From Mesorhizobium sp. B2-1-8 (lineage in GTDB: Bacteria; Pseudomonadota; Alphaproteobacteria; Rhizobiales; Rhizobiaceae): 64,000 nucleotides of DNA. A program made the translations under genes and the position numbers. The DNA lies in the NCBI RefSeq assembly GCF_006442545.2, contig NZ_CP083952.1, positions 3,759,501-3,823,500 on the forward strand, in the 5' to 3' direction. A model generated the notes under the pieces. The model was not told where the DNA came from. It did no database searches and saw only the letters and a list, made by a program, of their open reading frames with translations. Shown one piece after another: positions 53,397-63,610 of this stretch; the stretch's first letter is position 1, and each line of letters opens with the position of its first letter.

Positions 53397-56300
53397 TTAG
53401 TGCAGGCGGCCGCTGGCATGGGCCAGCATGGTGTAGACCTTGCCGGTGTCCGACGTGAGATAGGTCTGCGCCATGATGTTGTCGCGGTCGTTGCGCGAGA
53501 CATCCTTGAGCAGCTTCTCGAAATCGTCGCAATAGCGGTCGACGGCGGCTCGGAATTCGGCCTCCGCCTGGTACTTACGGCGGATTTCGTCGAACGTCTG
53601 CTGGCCCTTCAGCGTGTAGAGCCTGCGTGTGAACACGTCACGCTCGCCACGCCGGTAGCGGTTCCACAGCTCGATCGAGGCATCGTGATCGATCGCCCGT
53701 GCGATATCGACGGACAGCGAGTTCAGCGATTCCACGACATGCAGCGGCGAACGCTGGGCAGGGGTCGGGCGCGGGGCTTCGGCAGGCGCCTGGGGGGCCG
53801 CCGGCTGGAGGTCGGCATCGTTCGACGCGGCGGTCAGCAGATCACGCACCCAGCCGCCTTGCGGCGCGCGGGCAGTGGTGTCGGCGGCACGCTGGCGCGG
53901 TGCCGCCTCCGCCGGACGCTCCAGATCGAGCGTGCCACGCAGTCCCGCGCCGCCCAGCGGTGCCTGCGGCGGGCGCAAATCCGCCTGCGGCGGTGCCGGG
54001 GCGCGACGGGGCGGCTCGGCGGCCCGTGCGGCCGGTGCCTGCGGGGCCGGGCGCAAGGGGCGCGGTTCCGAGGAGTCGCCGCCACGACCGGATTTCGCAA
54101 CGATATCCGAAAGCTCCTTCAAGGCGTTTATCTGCTCGGAAACGGCGCGGCGGATGGCCGAGGTCGATTCCTTGGCCTCTTCCGGCATCTCGATGACGCC
54201 TTTCTTGAGTTCGGCCCGGGTGAGGTCGAGTTCGCTCTTGATCGAGCCCGCTGTGCGCCGCATTTCCTCGGTCGCATCGGCGAAGCGCTTGGTTGCCGAC
54301 TCGACGACATCGGTGATGGCGTTGCGGATCTTGTCGGCAGATTCCAGCGTCTTGCCTTCGGCGTTCTGCAGCGTCTGGCCGACGAGGTTTTCGAAAGAAC
54401 GCATGACCCTCTCGAGATCTTCCGACTTCTTGACCAGGCCAACGGCGAGATCCTCGAGCGACGACTGTCTTTCCAGCGTGTGTTCGAGGTTGCTCTGGGC
54501 CGAGCTCAGGAGGTCGGAAGCGCCGGCGAGCAGGCGGCTGTGTTCGTCGAACTTGGTGGCGATCGAGGCGACTTCACGCAAGGTCGACGACGACAGTTCC
54601 GTCAGCCTTGTCGTGTTCGAATCGACCAGACGAGCCGAGCTGGCAAAGGTCTGCGCCGCCTTTTCGGTGGTCGCCGCGAAGCTTTGCGTGCTGCCGGTCA
54701 GGCGTTGGTCGACCTCGCCGAGGTTGACCGCGGCCTGCTCGATCAGCTGACCGAGCTGCGAACTGGACTTGGTCATACGGCCGATGAGATCGGCGACGCT
54801 GTCGGACAGCGACGAACGGGCGCCTTCGACCGCCGACAGGGTTTCGGCGGTACGGTTGGCGAGCGCGTTGACCAGGGTCGCATTCTCGCTGCGCAGCTTC
54901 TCGGTCGCGCGTTCGGTGACCTCTTCCATGCTCTTTTGCAGTTCCGAGCCGCCCTGGGCGAAGCGCTCGACCAAAGGCCGCGCGGTTTCGTCGAGGATCT
55001 TCGACATCTCGGCGGACCGCGCCGCGAGCATGGTGTTGAGCTCGCGGGTGTTGGCGCCGATCGTCTTGGCGGCGTCGTTGGTGCTCTGGCCGATATGCTG
55101 GCCGACCGCGGTGAAGGTCTCCGCGATCACGTTGGCACGCGATACGAGTTGCGCCTCGGCGGTCGATACCTGCTCGTTGAGCTTCTGGCCCATCGTCTCG
55201 GCAGTGTAGGCAAGCCGGTTTTCGACACCGGCGATCTGCTCTTCGACCCGGGCGGCCGCAGCCGCCGCGCTCGACGCGAGACGCTCGTCGGCGCCGGCAA
55301 GCGCCTGCTCGATTTCGCGGGCATGCACGGCCAGTTCCTGGCCGGTCTGGCGCGCGCGATCGGCGACCCTCTGTTCGGTGCTTGCGAAGGCGCCGACAAT
55401 GGTCTGCGCATGCTCGCCGATCGTCGAGGTGCTGTCGGCGATGCGCGAAACCAGGCGCTGGTCGGCGTCGTCGAAGATGCGGGCGATTTCGGATGCCCGG
55501 CTGGACAGCGCGTCCGAGCCTTCGGCGATGCGCGAGACCAAGTGCTGGTCGGCGGCATCGAAGATGCGGCCGAGATCCGACGCGCGGGCGGCGAGCGCCT
55601 CGGCGGATTCGCCGATGCGCATGCCGAGCCGCTGGTCGGCGCTTTCGAAGTTGCGCAGGATGTCGCCGGCGCGGGCGGCCAGCGACTGCGCCGTCTCCAC
55701 GGCCCGGGCGACGAGCTTCTGGTCGGCCGCGTCGAACGTGCCGGCAATCTCGCTAGCGCGGGCGGCAAGCTGATCGGCGGCCTCCTGAGCCCGAGCGGCC
55801 AGTTGATCAGTGGTTGCTTGTGTGCGGGCGGCCAGCTTCTGGTCGGCCATATCGAAGGCGCCGGCGATCTCGCCAGCGCGAGCGGCGAGCTGATCGGCGG
55901 TTTCATGGGCGCGGGCCAGCAACGAGCTGGAGGTGTCGTCGGCGTGGGCGAGCAAGGCGTTCGTCGTATCTTCCGCACGGGCGTGGAGGCGACGATCGGC
56001 CTCCTCGAAAGTGCGGGCAATGTCTTCGGCCCGTGCCAGCAGGGCAGCGGACGTCTGTTCTGCGCGCTCGGCGATCTTGCGATCGGCGTCGCTGAAGGCC
56101 GCCCCCGCCTGTTCGTGCAGCGTGCTGGTGACTTCCAGCACCTTTTCGCGCAAGGCGCCGGCGACGAAGACCGCGCTCTTCTCGAGCACGCTGCGAACGT
56201 TGTCGACACCGGTCGACAGCGCGCGCTCCATGGTGCCGGCGCGTTCCTCGATGATGCCGGTCTGGCGGCTGAACGCCTGCTCGATCTTGTCGACATCGGC

Positions 56301-59300
56301 AGCGATCGCGGCGGAAATGTCCGTGCTCCTGGCGGCGATCTGGTCGATGTGGCCCGACAGCGAGCGATCGACGTCCTTGCGGGTCTCGGCGAGCTTGCCG
56401 AGATCGTCTTCCAGCGCGCGGCTGAGCATATTGCGGCCTTCGGACAACTTGCCGACATGTCCGGCGATGATGTCGTCGATATCGCCGCGGCTTTCGGTCA
56501 GCTTCTGCAGGTCGGCTTCGAGAGCGCGCTTGAGAATGTCGCGGCCTTCGGCCAGCTTCTCGACCTGGCCGGCGACCAGACCGTCGATGCTGGAGCGGCT
56601 TTCGGCCAGCTTGGCAAGATCGGCCTCCAGCGCCCGCTTGAGGACATCGCGGCCTTCGGCCAGCTTCTCGACCTGACCGGCGACCAGACCGTCGATGCTG
56701 GAGCGGCTTTCGGCCAGCTTGGCAAGATCGGCCTCCAGCGCCCGCTTGAGGACATCGCGGCCTTCGGCCAGCTTCTCGACCTGACCGGCGACCAGACCGT
56801 CGATGCTGGAACGGCTCTCGGCCAGCTTGGCAAGGTCGTCCTCAAGGGCCTTCGACAAGGTCGAACGCTCCTGGACAAGCCGTTCCGCATGGTTGTTGAC
56901 GTGTCCGCTAACGGTCAGCAGGTCGGCCTCGAGAGCTCTCGACAAGGTCGAACGCTCCTGGGCAAGCCGCTCGGTGTGGCTGTCGACGTGGTTGCCGACA
57001 GCTTCGAGGTCGGCTTCCAGCGCTTTCGATAGTGTCGAACGCTCCTGGACAAGCCGGTCCGAGTGGCTGTTGACAAGGCTGTTGACGGTTTCGAGATCGG
57101 CCTCCAGCGCACGGGCGAACTGGGTGCGGTCGTCGACCAGTTTCTGGGACTGATCGGCAACGGTGTTTCTGACCGTGTTGAGGTCGGCTTCCAATGCGCG
57201 GCGCAGGATGTCGCGACCTTCGGCGAGTTTCTCCACCTGGCCGGCGACCAGCCCGTCGATGCTGGAGCGGCTTTCGGCCAGCTTGGCGAGATCGTCCTCC
57301 AGCGCTTTCGACAGGGTCGAGCGATCCTGAACCAGCCTGTTCATGTGGTCGGCGATGACGCTGTTCACATTCTGCAGATCGGCTTCCAGAACGCGCGAGA
57401 GCTGTCCGCGATCCTCCGCCAGTTTGTCCGACTGGCTCGATATGACGTTCTTGATTGTGTTGAGATCGGATTCCAGGGCGCGCTTGAGAATGTCGCGGCC
57501 CTCGGCCAGTTTCTCGACCTGGCCGGCGACCAGACCGTCGATGCTGGAGCGGCTTTCGGCCAGCTTGGTGAGGTCGGCTTCAAGCGTCTGCGACAGCAGG
57601 CTACGGTCTTCCGCCAGGCGCCCGGAATGGCTGTCGATCAGGCCACGTATGCCCGACAGGTCGCTTTCAAGCGAACGGCCTAGCTGCGTGCGGTCTTCGG
57701 CCAGCTTTGCCGAATGCGCCTCGATGAGGTTCTTGATACCGGCAATGTCGTTTTCCAGCGCCTTGGCGAGCACCGCGCGGCCCTCGGCGATCTTCTCGAC
57801 CTGGCCGGCGACGAGGCCGTCTATGTCGGCGCGGCTGTCGGACAGTTTGCCGAGATCAGCTTCCAGCGCACGCGACAGGATGTTGCGGCCTTCTGCCAAT
57901 TTTCCGACATGTCCGGCGACCATTTCATCAATGATCGTACGAGCTTGCACCAGTTTACCAGAGTCTTCGTTGAGAGCCAGAGAGAGCCGGTTGCGGCCTT
58001 CCTCCAATCGTTCGAGATGGCTGCCGAGCGACGCATCGATGGCGGCGCGCGATTCGTTGACCTTGCGCAGATCTTCTTCGAGCGCACGCGCTATCAGGCT
58101 GCGGCCTTCGGCCAGCTTCTGCACCTGATTGGTCACGGCGGCATCGATGCCGGCGCGGCCCTCGGCGAATTTCTCCAGGTCCGCCTCCATGGCGGCAGCC
58201 ATGCGCTCGCGGCTCTCGGAGAGCTTGCGGCTGTGGTTTTCGACGGCTTCCTCGATGCCGACGCGGGCATCGGCAAGCCTCTGGATATCGGCGTCGAAGG
58301 AACGCGACACGACGTGGCGGGCTGCCTCCATGCGGCCGGCGAAATCGCTGGCGCGCGCTTCGAGCATGGATGAGGTCGAGGTGACGATGTCGGCCATGTC
58401 GGTGCCGATCTGGGTCTTGCCCTGATCGATCATGGCCGACAACGTGTCCTTGCTCTCGGCGAAGGTGTGGGCGATTTCACGCGCACGCTCGACCAGCGTT
58501 TCGTTGATCTGGCGGGCACGGGCCTCAAGCGCGGCATTGAGCTTCTGCGTGCCGGTATCCAGCGCTTCCGCGCGGGTCTGGAACTCGCTGATCAGCGCCT
58601 GGCCGCGTTCGGCCAAGGTACGCTCGATGCCGTCGAGGCTAGCCTCGAACTCGGAATTGAGGGTGCGCGCGGCGCCGCCGAGCAGCGACACCATGCCGGT
58701 GGTGCGGTCGTCGAGCAGGTCGGTCAACGAGCGGGTCAAGCCGTCCGTGGTGTCCGTCAGCTTGGCGATACGGGTGTCGAGCAGGCTGGCGAAAGCCTCG
58801 CCGGAGGTCGAAAGCCGGTCGGTGATGTTGTCGAGGCGGCCCTCCACCGAGTCGAAGATCGACAGCGAGCTTTCGTTGATGCGGTCGATCAGCGTGTCGC
58901 CGGAATTGGTGATCGTCATCGACAGTTTGGTCGACGCATTGAGGATGCTGTCGCGGATGATGTCGCTTGCCGCGCCGATTTCATCGCGCAACGTCTCGTG
59001 CGCGCCGGAGATCGAGGCGCGGACGCGTTCGGCATGGGTGACCACCGCTTCGCGTTCGCTGCCCAGTCCGTCGACCAGCGACCTGATCCGGGTTTCGTTT
59101 TCCGAATAGGAGCGCTCGATCTGGTTGACCTCGCTGTGAACCAGCGTTTCCAGTTCCACGGCACGGGCAAGGGTGCGTTCGATGCCTTCACCCATGGCGG
59201 CCACCTCGCGGCGGACGGCCTGGCCGATCATCATGACGCGATCCTGAGCCATGTTTTCCGGCTCGGTCAGGCGGAAGGCCACTTCCGTCATCGATTGCGC

Positions 59301-59897
59301 GGCGATGCGCATGTCCTGGGCGCGGCGAATCATCGCCGCGAAGGCCCAGAACAGGATGACGGGCACGATTGCCGCGACGGCCAGGCCGATCAGTTCGGGG
59401 CGGGCAAAGAACTGGTCCAGCGTGCCTATCCGCCAGATGCTCGGTCCAAAAAGCAGGTTGGCCAGTCCGCCGGCGCCGGCGATCCAGGCGAGCGAGACAA
59501 AGGCGATGACCCAGTAGATGGTGTTGGAGGCGCGCCTGTTCAGGCTGTGCAGAAGGGTCTTGTAATCTTTCTGGCGATCGTCGTTGGCTGGCGCGAAGCC
59601 GGCGGGCTGGCCACCATTGCGCGTCTCTACCGGGCGAAGTTCGGCCGGCTTGGCCTTTGGCGCGGGCTTCTCGGCCTGAGCCTGATTGACGACGGGCGCC
59701 GCCGGCTGCTGATTGCGTCCCTCGCGTGCCAGCTCGTCGGCGGCCTGCGATATCTGCGCTTCCAGATCTTCCATCGAAGCCGCGATATCGAGGTCGCCAC
59801 TGTCGGTATCGCCGCTCAGGTCGAGATCGAGCGCTTTTTCGAGTTCCCTGGCTACGTCGCTGTCGAGATTTCTGGTCGTATTTGGTTTCTTCGCCAT
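53397..59897 (-). CDS. Giant coiled-coil membrane protein, GPR (growth pole ring) homologue
   Basis: A 2166-residue protein. Order: a disordered acidic N-terminus (1-120); two membrane helices near 125-150 and 168-190; about 1700 residues of helix; a Pro/Ala-rich linker near 1940-2040; and a conserved C-terminal domain of roughly 130 residues ending TMLAHASGRLH. Size and layout match the GPR protein of Agrobacterium tumefaciens (about 2100 residues), which forms a ring at the growing pole and is needed for polar growth and rod shape; older annotations say apolipoprotein-like or kinesin-like. The central repeats are described separately. Identity as GPR is inferred from size, order and repeat style. 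Confidence 0.8.
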   Translation of the reverse strand: MAKKPNTTRNLDSDVARELEKALDLDLSGDTDSGDLDIAASMEDLEAQISQAADELAREGRNQQPAAPVVNQAQAEKPAPKAKPAELRPVETRNGGQPAGFAPANDDRQKDYKTLLHSLNRRASNTIYWVIAFVSLAWIAGAGGLANLLFGPSIWRIGTLDQFFARPELIGLAVAAIVPVILFWAFAAMIRRAQDMRIAAQSMTEVAFRLTEPENMAQDRVMMIGQAVRREVAAMGEGIERTLARAVELETLVHSEVNQIERSYSENETRIRSLVDGLGSEREAVVTHAERVRASISGAHETLRDEIGAASDIIRDSILNASTKLSMTITNSGDTLIDRINESSLSIFDSVEGRLDNITDRLSTSGEAFASLLDTRIAKLTDTTDGLTRSLTDLLDDRTTGMVSLLGGAARTLNSEFEASLDGIERTLAERGQALISEFQTRAEALDTGTQKLNAALEARARQINETLVERAREIAHTFAESKDTLSAMIDQGKTQIGTDMADIVTSTSSMLEARASDFAGRMEAARHVVSRSFDADIQRLADARVGIEEAVENHSRKLSESRERMAAAMEADLEKFAEGRAGIDAAVTNQVQKLAEGRSLIARALEEDLRKVNESRAAIDASLGSHLERLEEGRNRLSLALNEDSGKLVQARTIIDEMVAGHVGKLAEGRNILSRALEADLGKLSDSRADIDGLVAGQVEKIAEGRAVLAKALENDIAGIKNLIEAHSAKLAEDRTQLGRSLESDLSGIRGLIDSHSGRLAEDRSLLSQTLEADLTKLAESRSSIDGLVAGQVEKLAEGRDILKRALESDLNTIKNVISSQSDKLAEDRGQLSRVLEADLQNVNSVIADHMNRLVQDRSTLSKALEDDLAKLAESRSSIDGLVAGQVEKLAEGRDILRRALEADLNTVRNTVADQSQKLVDDRTQFARALEADLETVNSLVNSHSDRLVQERSTLSKALEADLEAVGNHVDSHTERLAQERSTLSRALEADLLTVSGHVNNHAERLVQERSTLSKALEDDLAKLAESRSSIDGLVAGQVEKLAEGRDVLKRALEADLAKLAESRSSIDGLVAGQVEKLAEGRDVLKRALEADLAKLAESRSSIDGLVAGQVEKLAEGRDILKRALEADLQKLTESRGDIDDIIAGHVGKLSEGRNMLSRALEDDLGKLAETRKDVDRSLSGHIDQIAARSTDISAAIAADVDKIEQAFSRQTGIIEERAGTMERALSTGVDNVRSVLEKSAVFVAGALREKVLEVTSTLHEQAGAAFSDADRKIAERAEQTSAALLARAEDIARTFEEADRRLHARAEDTTNALLAHADDTSSSLLARAHETADQLAARAGEIAGAFDMADQKLAARTQATTDQLAARAQEAADQLAARASEIAGTFDAADQKLVARAVETAQSLAARAGDILRNFESADQRLGMRIGESAEALAARASDLGRIFDAADQHLVSRIAEGSDALSSRASEIARIFDDADQRLVSRIADSTSTIGEHAQTIVGAFASTEQRVADRARQTGQELAVHAREIEQALAGADERLASSAAAAAARVEEQIAGVENRLAYTAETMGQKLNEQVSTAEAQLVSRANVIAETFTAVGQHIGQSTNDAAKTIGANTRELNTMLAARSAEMSKILDETARPLVERFAQGGSELQKSMEEVTERATEKLRSENATLVNALANRTAETLSAVEGARSSLSDSVADLIGRMTKSSSQLGQLIEQAAVNLGEVDQRLTGSTQSFAATTEKAAQTFASSARLVDSNTTRLTELSSSTLREVASIATKFDEHSRLLAGASDLLSSAQSNLEHTLERQSSLEDLAVGLVKKSEDLERVMRSFENLVGQTLQNAEGKTLESADKIRNAITDVVESATKRFADATEEMRRTAGSIKSELDLTRAELKKGVIEMPEEAKESTSAIRRAVSEQINALKELSDIVAKSGRGGDSSEPRPLRPAPQAPAARAAEPPRRAPAPPQADLRPPQAPLGGAGLRGTLDLERPAEAAPRQRAADTTARAPQGGWVRDLLTAASNDADLQPAAPQAPAEAPRPTPAQRSPLHVVESLNSLSVDIARAIDHDASIELWNRYRRGERDVFTRRLYTLKGQQTFDEIRRKYQAEAEFRAAVDRYCDDFEKLLKDVSRNDRDNIMAQTYLTSDTGKVYTMLAHASGRLH
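56298..58289 (-). repeat. Quantized 36/29-residue repeat array inside GPR (residues 537-1200)
   Basis: The array resolves by eye into 20 units with no leftover residues: twelve of 36 and eight of 29 (664 residues, equal to 1992 bases). The 36-residue type reads DLAKLAESRSSIDGLVAGQV, then EKLAEGRDVLKRALEA. The 29-residue type reads like DLETVNSLVNSHSDRLVQER, then STLSKALEA. The order from the N-terminal side is 36 x5, 29 x2, 36, 29 x2, 36, 29 x4, 36 x5. The two lengths differ by exactly one heptad. A 29-residue period continues downstream in other sequence. Confidence 0.85.
56533..56856. repeat. 108-bp near-identical tandem repeat within GPR
   Basis: Three successive 108-bp units (56533-56640, 56641-56748, 56749-56856) correspond to three 36-residue protein units. 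The stretch 56569-56702 recurs without a mismatch at 56677-56810 (134 bases at an offset of 108). This is much higher identity than elsewhere in the array, pointing to a recent duplication or ongoing conversion. Confidence 0.9.
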
Positions 59898-59972
59898 GCC
59901 TTCGCTACCCTGTACTAGCTGCCGCGGGGGCTTATAATTCTGTTTGTCTTACCCCCGCGCAGGAGGCTGAAA

Positions 59973-60044
59973 ATGGACCCTCGTATCGTAATGACACAGG
60001 GGGGTAAAGAAAACATGCATTCCGCGGGATACGTAAAACTTTAA
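59973..60044 (+). CDS. Candidate 23-residue small protein
   Basis: ATG at 59973 follows AGGAGG at 59961-59966, the best ribosome binding site in this part of the window. The frame encodes MDPRIVMTQGGKENMHSAGY, then VKL and TAA. It lies in the divergent gap between GPR and the Hpt gene. There is no hydrophobic helix. It could be a small protein or a leader; support is limited to its translation signal. Confidence 0.4.
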   Translation: MDPRIVMTQGGKENMHSAGYVKL

Positions 60045-60157
60045 ATATAAGGTTAACGGAAGCGTGATTTGGGCGCCGCTTTGGCAACATTTTTCCGGGC
60101 CATTCATTAACCCGTTGTCCACTGGAATCGCCTAGTTTTTTCAGGCGGCCGAAGAAA

Positions 60158-60541
60158 ATGGAGTTCGAGTTCATGCGTGGCGAAAGCGGCATTGCCTTCT
60201 CAATGCCGGGGGGCGACGTGTCGGGAACGAGGCAGTCCCGGCCGGTCGATTTGGCACACCTTGCCCGGCAAACGATGGGCGACCGCGCCCTTGAGCAAGA
60301 GGTGCTGGCGCTGTTTGTACAGCAGGCATTGTCGGTGCGCGACAAAATAGTCGATGCCGACATCAAGGACCGGCTTCTGCTGGCTCATGGCTTGAAAGGA
60401 TCGGCCCGCGGCGTGGGCGCCTTCGCCATCGCCGATTGCACCACCGATATCGAGCACCAGCCGGAGAACCTCCAGACGCTCAATCGGCTCGGCAAGCTTA
60501 TCGACGAAGTGCGCGACTTCATCGCCGCCATCAATCGCTGA
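60158..60541 (+). CDS. Orphan Hpt (histidine phosphotransfer) protein
   Basis: A 127-residue single-domain Hpt protein. The phospho-accepting histidine is H77 in LLLAHGLKGSARGVGA, in the expected four-helix context. No histidine kinase or response regulator is adjacent, so its partners lie elsewhere. It is divergent from GPR across a 260-base gap, and a role in polar development signalling is possible but speculative. The alternative ATG at 60173 would remove five residues. Confidence 0.85.
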   Translation: MEFEFMRGESGIAFSMPGGDVSGTRQSRPVDLAHLARQTMGDRALEQEVLALFVQQALSVRDKIVDADIKDRLLLAHGLKGSARGVGAFAIADCTTDIEHQPENLQTLNRLGKLIDEVRDFIAAINR

Positions 60542-60615
60542 TTCCGGTTTGCGACAAAAACGTCACGGAGCGGCGCTTTCGCGCGGCAGTTGACTTGTTT
60601 GCCGGAGTGATTATC

Positions 60616-60678
60616 TCGGGCGAAACTCGCTTTCGTCCCGGGCGAAATTCCTTTCGTCTCGGGCGAAACTCCCTTCAG
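60616..60678 (+). repeat. Three imperfect 21-22-bp direct repeats upstream of ferredoxin
   Basis: Units begin at 60616, 60638 and 60659, each starting (T/C)CGGGCGAAA(C/T)TC and ending with a pyrimidine-rich CTTTCGTC-like or CCCTTCAG part. The last unit ends seven bases before the ferredoxin ATG at 60686. The near-helical period (21-22 bp) fits cooperative binding of a regulator on one face of DNA, or a repeated leader structure. Confidence 0.7.
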
Positions 60679-60685
60679 GTGACAA

Positions 60686-61006
60686 ATGACCAAACTGACC
60701 TTCATCGCCCATGACGGCACACATTTCGACATGGATGCCGAAAACGGCTCGACGGTCATGGAAAATGCCATCCGCAACGCCGTGCCTGGCATAGAGGCGG
60801 AGTGCGGCGGCGCCTGCGCCTGCGCGACCTGCCATGTCTATGTCGATGAGGCATGGACGGCAGAAGTCGGTGAGCCCGAGGCGATGGAAGAAGACATGCT
60901 GGACTTCGCCTATGAGGTCCAGCCGAACTCGCGCCTGTCGTGCCAGATCAAGGTGCGCGACGCACTCGACGGCCTGATCGTGCGGGTGCCCGAACGTCAG
61001 GGCTGA
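60686..61006 (+). CDS. [2Fe-2S] ferredoxin, adrenodoxin type
   Basis: A 106-residue ferredoxin. Its four cluster cysteines are C40, C46, C49 and C86 ([15 protein letters not shown], and SRLSCQIKV), with the ISC/adrenodoxin-type C-x5-C-x2-C-x36-C spacing. Such ferredoxins feed P450s, FeS assembly or dioxygenases. The ferredoxin-NADP reductase-like gene follows 90 bases later, so the two are plausible partners. Confidence 0.93.
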   Translation: MTKLTFIAHDGTHFDMDAENGSTVMENAIRNAVPGIEAECGGACACATCHVYVDEAWTAEVGEPEAMEEDMLDFAYEVQPNSRLSCQIKVRDALDGLIVRVPERQG

Positions 61007-62128
<1,122 letters not shown>

Positions 62129-63610
62129 TTATTCCGGCAGGATCGGCGCCGGATCGTCGACGTGGCCTCGAAGTTCTTTCTCGGGCATCAGGGTCAGCGT
62201 GATAAGGCCCAGTACCAGAGTGCCGGCCGCGACGAGAAAGATCATCACGAAGGGCTCGGCCGATACGACATGTCCAGCCACCTCGATGCCTTCGCCGGCC
62301 AGCGGCAACCCAAATCCGAGAGCGACGGCGCCGAGCATCGCGACCCCCAATGCACTGCCGAGCGAACGTAGAAAGGTCAGCACTCCCGTCGCTACGCCAA
62401 GATGCATGCGGTCGACGGCGTTCTGCACGGATACGGTGGTTACCGGAAATGTCGTCCCCGTCCCCAGTCCGATACAGATGGTCAGGACTTCGACGATAAG
62501 CAGCGATGCATCGCCGGCGACAAAGGCCAGCAGGCCCATGCACAGGATGGCGAAGATGACGCCGACCATGGCGATGCGCTTGTAGTGGATGAAGCGCGGT
62601 ATCAGGCGGCCGCTGGAAGCGGCGCCGGCCACGGTTCCAAGCAGAAGGCCAAGCATTGCAATGCCCGATTCGCTGGCCGTCAGGCCAAGGATCGATTGCA
62701 GATAGACGGGCAGATAGACGGCGAGGCCGACGCTGGAGGCCTGGAGCAGGAACATCGACAGAGTGCCAGCCAGGACGATCGGGTTGCCCAGTACCTCGAG
62801 CGAAATGAGCGGTTCGGCCGCCCGCGTCAGCCGCAGGGCAAAGGCGCCCCAGAAAAGCACGGAGCACGCCAGGACGCCAATGACTTCCGGCGATGACCAG
62901 GGATAGGCGCTGCCGCCCCAGTTCAGCGCCAGCAGCAACAGCGCCGTGGCGACGATGAGCAGCAATGCGCCGAGACCATCGATGCTGTGATTCTTGGCCA
63001 CGATCGGCAGCTTCTTGAGCGGCTTGTTGATGATCGCCATCGCAACAAAGCCCAGCGGGATATTGATCCAGAAGATGAGTGACCAGTGCAGATGCTCGGC
63101 AAAAGTGCCGCCCAGCAGCGGACCGGCGACGCTGGCGACGGCCCAGGTGCCTGAGAACCACGCTGCATAGCGCGCCCGCTCGCGCGGCGGGACGAGGTCT
63201 CCGACCACGGTCTGCGTCAGCGCGAAAAGGCCACCGCCACCGGCCCCCTGGATCGCGCGCCCCAGGATAAGGACGAACATGTTGGGGGCCAGTGCGCTGA
63301 CCAGCGATCCGGCGAGAAAGATGAGGATTGCCGCGTAGACGGTCGGCCGACGCCCATGGACGTCGGAAATCTTACCGTAGAGCGGTGCCACGGCGGTTGC
63401 GGTCAAGAGATAACCGGTGACGATCCATGGCAGATATTCGGCATGGCCGAGCGAGCGCCCGATGGTCGGCATGGCGGGCGCGACGATGGTCTGGTCGAGG
63501 GCTGCCAGCAGCATCGACAGGAGAACGCCGCCGATGATGGCGTTCTTTTCGCTTTCTGTCAGCGGCGCGCTCGCTGCCGCCACGGCCTGCTTGTCGACAG
63601 CCTGGTCCAT
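62129..63610 (-). CDS. DHA2-family (EmrB/QacA-like) drug efflux MFS transporter
   Basis: A 493-residue proton antiporter with 14 predicted membrane helices. It carries motif A-like GKISDVHGRRPTV, the DHA2 motif LDQTIVAPAMPTIGRSLG at the first helix, and motif C-like GPLLGGTFAEHLHWSLIFWINIPLG. I prefer the ATG at 63610 (MDQAVDKQ); the frame extends another 20 codons upstream to 63670. The stop directly abuts the FNR stop on the opposite strand. No regulator is adjacent. Confidence 0.9.
   Translation of the reverse strand: MDQAVDKQAVAAASAPLTESEKNAIIGGVLLSMLLAALDQTIVAPAMPTIGRSLGHAEYLPWIVTGYLLTATAVAPLYGKISDVHGRRPTVYAAILIFLAGSLVSALAPNMFVLILGRAIQGAGGGGLFALTQTVVGDLVPPRERARYAAWFSGTWAVASVAGPLLGGTFAEHLHWSLIFWINIPLGFVAMAIINKPLKKLPIVAKNHSIDGLGALLLIVATALLLLALNWGGSAYPWSSPEVIGVLACSVLFWGAFALRLTRAAEPLISLEVLGNPIVLAGTLSMFLLQASSVGLAVYLPVYLQSILGLTASESGIAMLGLLLGTVAGAASSGRLIPRFIHYKRIAMVGVIFAILCMGLLAFVAGDASLLIVEVLTICIGLGTGTTFPVTTVSVQNAVDRMHLGVATGVLTFLRSLGSALGVAMLGAVALGFGLPLAGEGIEVAGHVVSAEPFVMIFLVAAGTLVLGLITLTLMPEKELRGHVDDPAPILPE

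Noticed and set aside
56533..56856. 108-bp tandem repeats as a non-coding satellite
   Set aside because: They are in frame and encode the 36-residue units of GPR.
53115..57032. Plus-strand open frame of 1305 codons opposite the GPR gene
   Set aside because: It mirrors the regular, high-GC repeat codons of GPR on the other strand; it shows the same 36-residue period, has no recognisable domain and no proper start signal, and begins inside the exonuclease gene.
60616..60678. Possible CRISPR array
   Set aside because: Only three short imperfect units without unique spacers, and no cas genes nearby.
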